From: Occultella aeris
Lineage (GTDB): Bacteria; Actinomycetota; Actinomycetes; Actinomycetales; Beutenbergiaceae
DNA length: 64,000 nucleotides
Assembly (NCBI RefSeq): GCF_902703175.1
Contig: NZ_CACRYJ010000014.1
Span: 1-64,000 of the forward strand
Reading direction: 5' to 3'
Each line of letters starts with the position of its first letter. The stretch's first letter is position 1. Below the pieces are notes generated by a model. It was not told where the DNA came from. It made no database searches and worked only from the letters and a program-made list of their open reading frames with translations. A program made the position numbers and the translations under genes. Below are positions 43,449 through 52,544 of this stretch, piece by piece.

Positions 43449-46319
43449 TCAAGCGGTCGTGAACGTCACCAACCCGGCCCACAGCAGCGGGGAGTCCGCG
43501 ACTGCCCGGCTTGATCGCCAGGCGGCGAGGCGCTCACGCTGCCAGGCGCTGAAGGCGGCGACGGCGTCCGGTGCGTCGTGCGCGGCGTCCACCGCGAGCA
43601 CGGCGTCCGTGATCGGGTTGCCGGCCACGTCCGCCAACGAGGACAGCGCGTGCTCGGTGAGCAACGGCCAGCGGGTTCCGGTGACCAGCGTGGCGCCGGC
43701 GCGCACCACGGCGCCGACCAGGCCGTAGGGATCACGGAACCGGGCGTCCGCGCCGGACTCACACCCGATCAGAGCGACCCGGGGCGGCATCGGCCAGCGC
43801 TGCGGGTCGGCCAGCAGGTCCCGCGCCGAGAGCGGACGGTGCTCACGCATCGGCTCGGCAAGGCCCGGCACGTCGACGGTGCAGGACAGGTGCAGTTGGC
43901 TGTCATCCGCCTGGCCGCGCTCGGTCGCGGCGGCGCTGACGTGCCCGACATAGACGAACCGCTTCGGTCCGGCCTGCAGCGCGGCGGCGAGCCAGTCCCG
44001 GTCGGCGTCGGTGCGGCGGAACAGGCCGGTCAGGTCGCCGCCGGGCACGTCGACGCGGCCGGCGCGGGCGTAGGAGTCGAGCCGCTCGAGGAGTCCGGCG
44101 TACCGGGCGTTGCCGGGTGTGACCCGGCCGAGCACGGAGCCGAGCGCGGACGCGGCGGGCCAGCCGGGGATCCGCGGGTCGAGGGCCATGACGGTGTCCG
44201 CCGTCGAGGAGGTCGCCGCAACCCCCGGAGCGCCGGCGGCGGCCACCTCGGCGGCACCCGCCCCACCGCCCGCGACGGGCACGGCACCACCCGCACCGTC
44301 GGAGACCTGCCCAGCACCGCCAGGGACCGGCCCGGCACCGGACCGCCGCAGACGCCCGAGCAGGCCACCTCGCGGCGGCCGGGCGTCGGCCGCGGACGCA
44401 CCGGACGCCGTCGCCCCGGCGCCATCCCGGCCCCGGAACCGGCCGCCGCCGGACCACACGGAGCGAGCCCCGCCGTCGGCGGCATCGATCCCGGCTCCGG
44501 GCACATGGCCCGGCGCGACCACGGTCACGTCGGCGATCTCCACCAGCCGAACGTCCGTGGTGTCCACCGCGAGCAGCTCCCACGGGACGGCCGCAGTGCG
44601 CGGCGACGGCTGCACCCGAACGTGCGGGCGGACCCCGGCCTCGTGATACGCCGCGAGCTGGTCGACGAGCGGGGTGGCCAGGAATGCCTCGGCGAGCCCG
44701 ACCGCAACCTCCCACTCCGCGGCGTAGTCCACGAGCGGCCCGGACGTGAGCAGGTCCGTGTAGGTGGCGACCTTGTCCACACCGGCCGCGACCGAGGGCA
44801 GTCCCTGCGCGAGCCGACCGAGCGCCCGCTCCATCTCCTCGTGCGCCACCCGGCCGACGCCCCCGGGCGCACCGTCGACGCGCCAGTTGCAGAACGTGCC
44901 GTGCCCGGTGTCCACGTAGGTGAGCACGACCGTTGGCCGGTCGCCCGGCTCGGCCCAGCGTTGGACGAGCTCGGGAGAGCGCAGCTCCTGCCCGTACCTC
45001 GTTCGAGCCGTGGCGTACTCCTCGCCGAGGACCTCCCCCTGGCCCGGGGCGAGGAGCATCCTCGGCACCGGCTCCACGGCGACCGCCGGGCCGCTCGGGA
45101 GCATGAGCTCGACGGCTTCGTCGGCGCTCGCGCCGGCACCCGCGGTGCCCTCGACGGGCCGCGCCGCAGCCCCTGCCGGGAGCACCACGGTGGGGGTACC
45201 GCTGGCGGCCTGCCACTCGATCAGCGCGAAGGTGGCCATCCCGTTCGAGGACTGCAGCGCGGCCCGGAACGCGGCGTCCCGGGCCGGGTCGGCCACCTGC
45301 GTGACGAACCGCTCCCGCTGGTAGCCGGACGGGAACTGGGTGCGCATCGCGTCCAGTGCCAACGCGGCCGGGATGGCGTAGTCGACGGCGCCGCCGAGCA
45401 GCAGGTCGTTCTGATGGTCCTGGGACAGCGTGTACGGGTCGGTGTCCGCATCGACCCCGCTCCAGTCCAGGTTCAACGCCGCCCGGTCATGTTCCTCGGG
45501 CACCCAGGCGAGCAGGAACTCGGCCTGCATGTAGTCGATCTCGGCAATCGCCCGGAGCTCCCCGCGGCTGCGGAACGCCTCCCGGACCTCCTCCATGTGC
45601 GCCGCGAACTCACGTCCGTCACCACGCTGGGCGGCCAGCCGGGCCAGCACCAGGCCCACCTGGGCGCTCTCCAGGTGCGCGCCGAAGCGGGTCAGCACGT
45701 CCTGGGCACGGCCGAGGTAGTCGGCCGCGGCGGGGAGATCGTCCTCCAACGAGGCGATCGTGCCGAGCAGCCGCAGCGCCTGCCCCTCCGGCAGCATCGA
45801 GCCCTGCCCGGTGGCCGCCATCAGGGCGTGGTTGGCGTGCATCTTCGCGTCGTCGAACCGGGACTCCCGGGCCGCCTGGGCCGCGAGGTTGTTGCGCGTG
45901 GTCGCGAGCATCTCCACGTCCTCCGGACGCGGCGCGGTCATCGACTCGAACACGGCCACGGCCCGCTGGGACAGCTCGGCGGCCTCGAGGTCGCGACCAC
46001 TCTGCGCGCACACCGAGGACAGGTTCGTCAGCGCACTGCCCTGCCACTGCTTCATGGACTCGTCCGGCTCCGCCGCGAGCTGCCGCAGCATCTCGCGCAG
46101 CCGTTCCTCGGCCGCCGCCCACTCCTGCCGGTACATGTGCAACGTGGCCCGGGCCTCGAGCAGCGCCAGCTCCAGGTGGGTGCGTTCGGATCCGGCGGGC
46201 AGCGCCCGGATCGGCCGTTCCACCGACCTCAGCGTCCGCTCGGCCTCCTTCCACCGGCCGGCCATCTGGAACTCGATGCCGGTGTGGATCTGGCGGCGGA
46301 TGGTGTCAGAAATCCTCAT
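43449..46319 (-). CDS. TPR-CHAT caspase-like protease
   Basis: This 956-aa protein has an N-terminal helical TPR-like region (about 1-330: 'ERTLRSVERPI', 'NNLAAQAARESRFDDAKMHANHALMAA', 'AADYLGRAQDVL'). A middle domain follows, then a Gly/Ala-rich unstructured linker (about 625-730), and a C-terminal CHAT domain with His793 in YVGHVS and Cys853 in LIGCESG, the catalytic dyad of caspase-HetF-associated proteases. 'VVRAGATLVTGTRWPL' is also typical. No membrane segment is visible. ATG 46319 starts 14 bp inside the preceding gene. CHAT proteases in bacteria cleave partner proteins, often in stress or defence responses. The targets here may be the two co-encoded proteins. Confidence 0.88.
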   Translation of the reverse strand: MRISDTIRRQIHTGIEFQMAGRWKEAERTLRSVERPIRALPAGSERTHLELALLEARATLHMYRQEWAAAEERLREMLRQLAAEPDESMKQWQGSALTNLSSVCAQSGRDLEAAELSQRAVAVFESMTAPRPEDVEMLATTRNNLAAQAARESRFDDAKMHANHALMAATGQGSMLPEGQALRLLGTIASLEDDLPAAADYLGRAQDVLTRFGAHLESAQVGLVLARLAAQRGDGREFAAHMEEVREAFRSRGELRAIAEIDYMQAEFLLAWVPEEHDRAALNLDWSGVDADTDPYTLSQDHQNDLLLGGAVDYAIPAALALDAMRTQFPSGYQRERFVTQVADPARDAAFRAALQSSNGMATFALIEWQAASGTPTVVLPAGAAARPVEGTAGAGASADEAVELMLPSGPAVAVEPVPRMLLAPGQGEVLGEEYATARTRYGQELRSPELVQRWAEPGDRPTVVLTYVDTGHGTFCNWRVDGAPGGVGRVAHEEMERALGRLAQGLPSVAAGVDKVATYTDLLTSGPLVDYAAEWEVAVGLAEAFLATPLVDQLAAYHEAGVRPHVRVQPSPRTAAVPWELLAVDTTDVRLVEIADVTVVAPGHVPGAGIDAADGGARSVWSGGGRFRGRDGAGATASGASAADARPPRGGLLGRLRRSGAGPVPGGAGQVSDGAGGAVPVAGGGAGAAEVAAAGAPGVAATSSTADTVMALDPRIPGWPAASALGSVLGRVTPGNARYAGLLERLDSYARAGRVDVPGGDLTGLFRRTDADRDWLAAALQAGPKRFVYVGHVSAAATERGQADDSQLHLSCTVDVPGLAEPMREHRPLSARDLLADPQRWPMPPRVALIGCESGADARFRDPYGLVGAVVRAGATLVTGTRWPLLTEHALSSLADVAGNPITDAVLAVDAAHDAPDAVAAFSAWQRERLAAWRSSRAVADSPLLWAGLVTFTTA

Positions 46320-47415
46320 CGACGATCCTCGCCGCACCCTGCGCGAGGATCGCAGGCGAGGCCAACAGCGACCGCGCCGCGCTGCGCACCCGGTCCCGGT
46401 CGGCCGCGTCCGGCCCGGACCTGGGCACCGCATAGCCAGGCAGGGTCACCGCGACCGTCAGGGTGGTCCCGGTCTGCGCGGGTACCGGCGCCTGGCCGCG
46501 CCACCCGCTCTCGTCCGGAAGCAGGTCGAGGACGACGGCGGAACCCGCCTCGTCCGTGATGGTCGCCGTGAGCGTGAGGCCGGCCGGCCGGCCGGGCAGG
46601 CCCGCGACCTCGACGATCAGTTCGCGGCCGGTCGCGGTGCGGCGCAGGCTCCACACGACGGCGGTCTCGGCTGCGTCGACGAGGCCGGCGGGTAGACCGG
46701 CCCAGGTGGCTCCGGTGCGGCCGCGGGCGAGTTCGATCCCGGGCGCGGGGCTCGCGCCGGCGGCGAGTGCGAACGCCTCCACGCGCGGCGTGGCCTCGGC
46801 AGTCAGTTCCAGGTCGAGGGCGTCGGCCCAGTCCAGGGCCGCGGCCCGCGCCTGGACGACGGTCACCGACTCCGGCGACTGCGGCTCGAGGCTGCCGTTG
46901 AGGGCGTCCAGGGTGGCGAGGGCGCGAGCGACGCCGGTCACGGCAGCCGCGCCGAGCGCGTCGTCGACGAGGCCGTCGGCCTCGTGCTCCAACCCGACCC
47001 GCTCCAGGAGCAGCAGGTCCGCGTCGAGGGGAGGCACGCCGTCGAGGACCGACGCGGGCCACCAAGCCTGCGCCCAGCAGACGTGGCCGAGGCGGTGCGC
47101 GACACCGGTCAGCGGGCCGGCCTCGGCGGCCGCCAGCACGGGCACGCCCGGCTCGATCGGTGTCACGTCCGCGGCGAGGGCGGCCACGGCGAGCGCCACC
47201 TCGGTCCCGTAGACCTGCCAGAGCCATTGCTGGGCGGCGTCGGGGTCGTCGAGGACGGCGTGGGGTGGCGACGTGCGCGGGCTGCCGACCGGCGAGGTGA
47301 GCGCACCGCCGACGGCGTCCACCACGCCCGCCCGCCACGGCGGGGGTGGGGTGGTGCCAGCGGGGTCGATGGTGATCGCACCGAGGGAGTCGACGGCGAT
47401 GCTGACGTCGGTCAC
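46306..47415 (-). CDS. unrecognised protein encoded with the CHAT protease
   Basis: This 369-aa soluble protein matches no family I know. The first two-thirds is Ala/Leu-rich and probably helical ('VALAVAALAADVTPIEPG', 'LLLLERVGLEHEADGLVDDAL'). The last third looks like a beta-sandwich ('GRELIVEVAGLPGRPAGLTLTATI', 'TTLTVAVTLPGY'). It overlaps both neighbours (ATGA with the upstream gene, 14 bp with the CHAT gene), so the stoichiometry is probably fixed. Adaptor, substrate or inhibitor of the protease are all possible. Confidence 0.65.
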   Translation of the reverse strand: MTDVSIAVDSLGAITIDPAGTTPPPPWRAGVVDAVGGALTSPVGSPRTSPPHAVLDDPDAAQQWLWQVYGTEVALAVAALAADVTPIEPGVPVLAAAEAGPLTGVAHRLGHVCWAQAWWPASVLDGVPPLDADLLLLERVGLEHEADGLVDDALGAAAVTGVARALATLDALNGSLEPQSPESVTVVQARAAALDWADALDLELTAEATPRVEAFALAAGASPAPGIELARGRTGATWAGLPAGLVDAAETAVVWSLRRTATGRELIVEVAGLPGRPAGLTLTATITDEAGSAVVLDLLPDESGWRGQAPVPAQTGTTLTVAVTLPGYAVPRSGPDAADRDRVRSAARSLLASPAILAQGAARIVDEDF

Positions 47416-48857
47416 TGGGGCACCGCCTGGGCCTCGGGCTGGGGTGCAGCGGCGTCACCGAGTCGGGACAGTGCGCCCCGGACCCGGTCACGGTGATCGC
47501 GGATCACGGACAGCGCGACGCCCTCGAGCACGTCGACGGCCTCCTCGTGGTCGGACAGCGGCCGGGACCGGGCGTCCCGGCCGTGCAGTCTCGACCAGAG
47601 CCGGCGCACGTACCTCGGGGCGGGGGCGGCCACCTCGCGGGCGACGTCGCCGAGGACTCCACCGGCGTCGGGGTCGCCGTCGATCGGGAGCCTGCGCGCC
47701 TGCCACACGTAGGCCTCGCGCTGCCAGCGGCGGTTGATGCGCCGCTCCAGCTCGGAGCCGGAGCCGGAGCCGGGGCCGGGGCCGCCGATGCTCTCGATGG
47801 GGCGCAGCCGGTGGGCCAGTTCCACGCCGACCAGGAGCCCGGCACGCAGCGTGGGGTCGGTGTAACCGCATGGAGAGGCGGCGCGGTCCACCTCGTCGGT
47901 CACGACTTCGGCGATGTCGCCGAGCTCGTCTCGGCCCGAGGCCGAGCGGACCAGGGTGAACACCCGCTCATAGATGCTGCGGTCCAGCGGGAGCGCCAGG
48001 TCGGAGGTGGAGGCGTGCTCGCCGAGCTCGGGGGCGGGCGGCAGGTCGTGCGTCGAGGTGCCGTCGTCGCGGGCGGCCCCGTCGGCGAACCACCAGTACC
48101 GGCCGAGGCGGGCACCCACGTCTGAGTCGACGAGGTCCTGCCAGTGCGCGGCGGCCGCGGCGGCCTCATCCAGGACGGGGGCGGCGGCCAGCCGGTGCGC
48201 GGGCCGCACCCGGACGGCGCCGGCCGGGCCGGTGCCCGCCGGGTGGGGGGCACCCACCGACTCGGTGCACGCTGGGTCCTGGCCGGGCGCCTCCGCTGAG
48301 GTGGTGTCGTTGAAGCGGCCCGACCACCTACGGCGCAGTCGGTCGGCATGCTCGGCGCGCGTGGTCGGGTCGGCGAGGTGCTCGCGCAGGCGTGCGACGC
48401 TCGGGCCCGCGTGATGCACCTCGGCGAGGACCTCGCCGGCGAGCCGGGCGCCGTCGGGCTCGGTCGGTTCGCCGTGGACGGTGGCGAGTTCGAACGCGCG
48501 CTGGAAGTAGAGGTCCTGCGGGTGGCCCTCGGTGATGCCGGCGGCGCGGCGGGCCCGCTTGAGCACCATGAACCAGGCCGCCGTGTGCGACAGGACCATG
48601 CCCGCGCCGGCGACGGTGTCGGTCAGTTCGGCGGCGGCGGCGGGGCTGAGCGCGGTGGCCGCAAGCTCGGGTCGCTGGCCGGGCCGGATCACCAGCGGGT
48701 CGAGGATCAGCTTGACCGTCCGGGACAGCGGACCGCCGGTGGAGTTGCTCAGCGGGTCCAGGCCGGGCGTGTGATCGGTGGCGGTGGCGCGCCACGCTCG
48801 GTCCAGCACGAGGGCACGCGGCAACGGCGCTGCGATGCGCTCCCCCTCGGTGCTCAC
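47412..48857 (-). CDS. unrecognised helical protein, first gene of the CHAT operon
   Basis: This 481-aa protein is not recognised. It is predicted to be mainly helical, with charged helices ('GPSVARLREHLADPTTRAEHADRLRRRW', 'ELERRINRRWQREAYVWQARRL') and a short Gly/Ser linker (about 385). No signal peptide, membrane helix or nucleotide-binding motif is seen. GTG 48857 was chosen because sequence upstream is low-complexity and family-free. As the first gene of a tightly overlapping set it may be a sensor or scaffold for the CHAT protease. Confidence 0.65.
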   Translation of the reverse strand: MSTEGERIAAPLPRALVLDRAWRATATDHTPGLDPLSNSTGGPLSRTVKLILDPLVIRPGQRPELAATALSPAAAAELTDTVAGAGMVLSHTAAWFMVLKRARRAAGITEGHPQDLYFQRAFELATVHGEPTEPDGARLAGEVLAEVHHAGPSVARLREHLADPTTRAEHADRLRRRWSGRFNDTTSAEAPGQDPACTESVGAPHPAGTGPAGAVRVRPAHRLAAAPVLDEAAAAAAHWQDLVDSDVGARLGRYWWFADGAARDDGTSTHDLPPAPELGEHASTSDLALPLDRSIYERVFTLVRSASGRDELGDIAEVVTDEVDRAASPCGYTDPTLRAGLLVGVELAHRLRPIESIGGPGPGSGSGSELERRINRRWQREAYVWQARRLPIDGDPDAGGVLGDVAREVAAPAPRYVRRLWSRLHGRDARSRPLSDHEEAVDVLEGVALSVIRDHRDRVRGALSRLGDAAAPQPEAQAVPQ

Positions 48858-49349
48858 CCGCCCGAGTCTAGGAGACACCAGCCGCAGGTGCGGACGCGGG
48901 TGCCGAGGGGGTCGCTCTCGGCCTCCGTCCGGCAGGCAGCCGCTGCGTCGCGTGCGCTTGGGCCGGGTGTGCGCGGGCGGATCCTCGATCGATGCGGGGC
49001 ATGCGCCCACGGTGTGCCCCCTGGCTGGTTGCGGTTGGTTGCGGTGCGGTGGCGATGGGATCGCGCTGACCATCGGATCCTGGGCGGGCACTGGCGGCTA
49101 CCGATCCCAGTTCGGCGGCGTCGGCCGGTGCAGTCTCTTCGGCCCGTGCAACGGCTTCGACCGGCCCGGCGCGCCGCGCGACAGGTGAACGCTCGGCCGC
49201 CTGCGTGAACGGCGCCGGAACGCGCGGTGAGCAGTCGCCGAACCTGGGACCGGTTGCCGCCACGGCCTCCTAGCGTCGGTGCTGTCACAAGGAAGCAGCG
49301 GCATCGGCCAGGGCGCCACGAGCCGCCCAGAGAAGCGAGGAGCACCACG
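48858..49349. other. divergent promoter region of the CHAT operon
   Basis: These 492 bp separate the CHAT operon from the plus-strand hypothetical gene. They contain a short GGTTGCGGTTGGTTGCGG repeat near 49028-49045 and TAGCGT at 49272-49277, a possible -10 for the plus gene. An open frame at 48868-49263 (minus) is low-complexity and not accepted as a gene. Confidence 0.4.
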
Positions 49350-49892
49350 ATGGGACTGTTCAAGCGCAAGACCATGGCCGAACGTCAGGCCGAGGGCCTG
49401 CAGATGGCGAACGACATCGCCGAGGGCCGCGGCCTCACCGGCAAGCTCACCCAGGCGTTCATGGGCCGTGAGTTCACCGAGGCGATGCAGCAGGCCACCG
49501 GGGCGATGAACCAGGGCCAGACAGCCGCGCAGCTGCGCGCCGCCGGCTACCCGACCACCCCGGCCCGGGTGCTCGGCCTGCAGGACACCGGCCAGCTGAT
49601 CAACCACGACCCGGTGATCCTGCTCGTCCTGGAGGTGAACGGGCAGCAGCTGCAGCTGCAGTCGTTGGTGTCCAAGCTGGAGATCCCGCGCACCGGGGAC
49701 GATGTGCTGCTGGTGAGCGACCCGCACCAGCCGGGCAACTACCTGTACGCCGGGCTCGCGCCGCAGGGGGGCGCGGGATCGCCGCAACAGGGCCAGGCTC
49801 AGCCGGGTGCGCAGCAGGGCCAGGCGAACCCGTGGGGCCAGCCCACGCAGGCGCCCCAGGCGCCCCAGCCCTGGGATCGCCCACGGCAGTGA
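49350..49892 (+). CDS. hypothetical soluble protein with Gln/Pro-rich tail
   Basis: This 180-aa protein is of no known family. Residues 1-65 are helical and rich in Met/Gln ('FTEAMQQATGAMNQGQTAAQLRAAGYP'). Residues 66-135 look like a small beta domain ('HDPVILLVLEVNGQQLQLQSLVSKLEIP', 'VLLVSDPHQPGNYLYAGL'). The tail is a disordered Gly/Gln/Pro/Ala stretch with repeated QGQ and QAP motifs. ATG follows GCGAGGAG. Bacterial secretion signals are absent. Confidence 0.7.
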   Translation: MGLFKRKTMAERQAEGLQMANDIAEGRGLTGKLTQAFMGREFTEAMQQATGAMNQGQTAAQLRAAGYPTTPARVLGLQDTGQLINHDPVILLVLEVNGQQLQLQSLVSKLEIPRTGDDVLLVSDPHQPGNYLYAGLAPQGGAGSPQQGQAQPGAQQGQANPWGQPTQAPQAPQPWDRPRQ

Positions 49893-49933
49893 CGACGCGG
49901 GACCTGCCAGGCCGCGATGGCTAGCATGTCCGG

Positions 49934-50449
49934 GTGGCGGAGCACCTCGACCAGGCGGACTGGCGGCCCATCCTGGCCGCAATGGCGAACCCGAACGCGC
50001 GCCGCCTCTTCGCCGCGATCGTGCTGGACGAGTCCACGGGCTCGATCGGCCTGAGCCCGTCGAAACAGCGCCAGGCGACCGCCATGCTGGTGCGGGCGGG
50101 CCTGGTCCGTGAGGTCGAGGGACGCCTCGTCCAGCAGCCGGAGGTGTTCGGCCGGGTTCTGGCTGCGGCCACCGAGCCGCGCGCCAGTGGCCCCGAGCGG
50201 TTCCTGAACGAACGCGGCGAGATCGACCGTTACCCCTACGACGCCACCGAGCGACATGCGCTGCTGCGGCTGGTCGCGGACCGAGCGCTCGCCGTCGACG
50301 AGGTGGTGTCCGAGCCCGAGCTCAACGAGCGGCTCGCAGCGTTCGGTCCGGATGCCGCCGCGCTGCGCCGGGCCCTGGTGGACGAGGAGATCCTGGAGCG
50401 CACCCGTTCGGGATCGGAGTACGCCCGAACACACGACGCGTCCGAGTGA
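49934..50449 (+). CDS. DUF2087 domain protein with N-terminal winged helix
   Basis: This 171-aa protein begins with a helical DNA-binding-like region ('ANPNARRLFAAIVLDESTG ... GLVREVEG') and ends with DUF2087 ('RFLNERGEIDRYPYDATERHALLRLVADR', then 'LRRALVDEEILERTRSGSEYAR'). The fusion suggests a small transcription factor. It starts at GTG with TAGCAT 12 bp upstream, so it may be leaderless. Confidence 0.85.
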   Translation: MAEHLDQADWRPILAAMANPNARRLFAAIVLDESTGSIGLSPSKQRQATAMLVRAGLVREVEGRLVQQPEVFGRVLAAATEPRASGPERFLNERGEIDRYPYDATERHALLRLVADRALAVDEVVSEPELNERLAAFGPDAAALRRALVDEEILERTRSGSEYARTHDASE

Positions 50450-50480
50450 GTGGCGCACGAGCGCTGCCCGCGCACCGGGC

Positions 50481-50828
50481 TCACGCGTCCGCCGAACCCT
50501 CACGGTAGATCTTCGCCCTGGAGATCCTGCCCTCGACGAGGTCGAACACCGCGACGAGCGCGGCCTGCCTGGCCTCGCCGTCGTGGGTCCACGCCTCGGT
50601 CATCTCGGCCACGACCACACTGCCGCCATCAACGACTCGGACGACGTCGAGATGCGGCGTGAGCGACGCCATCGCCGTCTGGAAGAACTCCCGGAGCTCC
50701 TCGCCCGGCACCGAGTAGTCGCCGGTGACCCAGCTGGCATCGGCCGTGAAGTCGGTGAGCAGCGCCTCGGCGTCCCCGGCGTTGAAGGAGTCGACGTGGT
50801 GCCTGACGAGGGCCTCTGCGGAACTCAC
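50481..50828 (-). CDS. SnoaL/NTF2-like protein
   Basis: This 115-aa cone-shaped NTF2 fold begins 'ALVRHHVDSFNAGDAEALLTDFTADASWVTG' and ends 'LVEGRISRAKIYRE', the standard framing of SnoaL-like proteins. It may be an isomerase, cyclase or ligand-binding protein. The GTG start overlaps the upstream phosphotransferase-like gene by 4 bp. Confidence 0.85.
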   Translation of the reverse strand: MSSAEALVRHHVDSFNAGDAEALLTDFTADASWVTGDYSVPGEELREFFQTAMASLTPHLDVVRVVDGGSVVVAEMTEAWTHDGEARQAALVAVFDLVEGRISRAKIYREGSADA

Positions 50829-51526
50829 GCCCCGAGGATGCCAGCCGCATCGCGCCCGGTGCCAGTCCGTTGGGTCAGCGCGTGGGCCGCCCGTAGGTCG
50901 GCGATCTCCGCCGGGGTACTGCTGCGGGCGATGAACGCGATCTCGTTGAGGTGTTGGCGCCGCTCGGCGGGGATCCGCTCGGCGAAGCCGGTGGGGTCGG
51001 CCAGCAGGGCAGCATAGAGTGCCGCGCCATCCATGCAGAAGACGTCGACGAGGACCGTCCGACCGTCGAGGGCCTGCATGATGTTGCCGGGGTTCGTGTC
51101 GAGGCCGTCCCACCAGGGAACGGTCCGCCGAGCCGTGGCGTCCAGATCCTCTGCCGCCTGCCGAACCGCGTCGAGTTCCAGATCTTCGCGCGCATCCCAG
51201 GAGGTCCGGACCTGCTCCGCCACACCGTCGGGTGCAGGGAGGAGGAACTCCATGATCGTCAGCTGCCCACCACCTTCGAGCGCGACATCGCTCTCCACCC
51301 GGGGCAGGTGGGCCGAGTCCGGCAGTCTTCGGCACAGGTCCACGAACACCGGGTAGGCCGGGTCGAACGGCGAGACCCGCGCGGCCAGGAGACCGTCCGG
51401 GGAACGCAGCGTCACGGCCCAGTCCCCCACCCCGCAGACGTTCCACCCGTTGCGGACCAGGTGCGCGTGCGCCTGCCGGTGGTCCTGGCCGGCCAGCAGG
51501 GTAGCGAGTTCCACGGTCGAGGTCAT
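50825..51526 (-). CDS. divergent phosphotransferase-fold protein
   Basis: This 233-aa protein is like a compact APH. It shows 'WAVTLRSPDGLLAARVSPFDPAYPVF' in the small lobe and a catalytic-loop-like 'WDGLDTNPGNIMQA' with Asp and Asn but no HGD. The metal-site strand 'VLVDVFCMDG' replaces IDxE/W. Activity is uncertain. It is coupled to the NTF2-like gene and is unlike the typical APH encoded just beyond on the other strand. Confidence 0.65.
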   Translation of the reverse strand: MTSTVELATLLAGQDHRQAHAHLVRNGWNVCGVGDWAVTLRSPDGLLAARVSPFDPAYPVFVDLCRRLPDSAHLPRVESDVALEGGGQLTIMEFLLPAPDGVAEQVRTSWDAREDLELDAVRQAAEDLDATARRTVPWWDGLDTNPGNIMQALDGRTVLVDVFCMDGAALYAALLADPTGFAERIPAERRQHLNEIAFIARSSTPAEIADLRAAHALTQRTGTGRDAAGILGA

Positions 51527-51654
51527 CGGCGCACCGTAGCCGTGTCCGCGGCTTCGATGCGACTGAAAAAGAAGCGGCCCGCATCGGTCGGCCTCCGTAT
51601 CGTGACCACGGCTGCACCAGGCAGCCGTACGGCAACGCAGACTGGGGCGTGGAG

Positions 51655-52491
51655 ATGCTGCCATCCGAGATGACGCGTGCGATCGCCGCCGCCCGATCGA
51701 TCGCGACGTCCTGCGGTCTGGCGGCCGACGACGCGATCGTCCTGCACAACTCGAACAAGCTCTCGGTTCGGCTGCTGCCCTGCGACGTCCTTGTCCGGGT
51801 GGCACCCCAGACGCAGCAGGGCGCACAGTTCGAGATCGATCTGGCGCAGCGGCTCATCGGTGCCGACTGCCCGGTGCGGGCTCTCGAGCCCCGGGTGGAG
51901 CCACGCGTCCACCGGCTCGACGGCTTCGTGTTCACCTTCTGGACGTACTACGAACCGGTGACCGCGGAGATCGCACCAGCCGACTACGCGCTGGCGCTGC
52001 GGCGGCTCCATGCCGGGATGCGTACCGTCGACGTTCCGACGCCTCACTTCACGGACCGGGTCGAGGAGGCCCGACAGCTCGTCGCGGACCGCGCCCGGTC
52101 ACCGGAGCTCCGCGATCCGGATCGGGACCTGCTCGGCGACGCCCTGAGCGGCCTGCGAAGAGCGATCGGCGACCGTGGCGGCGACCAGTCGCTGCACGGT
52201 GAACCACACCCCGGCAATCTGCTCGCCACGGAGCACGGGCCGTTGTTCATCGACCTCGAGACCGCCTGCCGTGGCCCGATCGAGTTCGATCTCGCCCACG
52301 CGCCGGACGACGTCGCCGAGAACTACCCGGGCATCGACCCGGTCCTGCTGCGTCAGTGCCGGATCCTGATGCTGGCGATGATCACGGCATGGCGCTGGGA
52401 CCGCGCGGACCAGTTCCCGGACGGCCGCCGGCTCGGCGAGGAGTGGCTCGACCAGCTGCGGGCGGCGCTGGCGCGTGACGGCCTGGGCTGA
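51655..52491 (+). CDS. aminoglycoside phosphotransferase family protein
   Basis: This 278-aa APH-fold protein has catalytic loop LHGEPHPGNLL and metal site 'PLFIDLETACRGPIEFDLAH'. Glu replaces the usual Asp of HGD, a common variant in actinobacterial relatives. It could phosphorylate an aminoglycoside, macrolide, homoserine or sugar-like alcohol. GTG 49-style longer starts are not needed: ATG 51655 is used, and GTG 51649 is also in frame. It is divergent from the preceding pair. Confidence 0.82.
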   Translation: MLPSEMTRAIAAARSIATSCGLAADDAIVLHNSNKLSVRLLPCDVLVRVAPQTQQGAQFEIDLAQRLIGADCPVRALEPRVEPRVHRLDGFVFTFWTYYEPVTAEIAPADYALALRRLHAGMRTVDVPTPHFTDRVEEARQLVADRARSPELRDPDRDLLGDALSGLRRAIGDRGGDQSLHGEPHPGNLLATEHGPLFIDLETACRGPIEFDLAHAPDDVAENYPGIDPVLLRQCRILMLAMITAWRWDRADQFPDGRRLGEEWLDQLRAALARDGLG

Positions 52492-52498
52492 CCGGCCC

Positions 52499-52531
52499 GG
52501 AGAATGCCCGACGGCGGGCGGTCAGTTCTCC
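52499..52531. terminator. bidirectional hairpin terminator
   Basis: GGAGAA pairs with TTCTCC around an inner stem GCCCG/CGGGC with loop ACGG. It occupies the 53-bp gap between convergent phosphotransferase and flavin-monooxygenase genes. Confidence 0.6.
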
Positions 52532-52544
52532 AGCCGCACGGATG

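Noticed and set aside
43578-46559. 993-aa open frame on the plus strand
   Set aside because: It is antisense to the CHAT gene, has His/Arg/Gly-rich composition and no domain.
48868-49263. 131-aa open frame upstream of the CHAT operon
   Set aside because: Ala/Pro/Arg low complexity, no ribosome site, no family; it falls in a divergent promoter gap.
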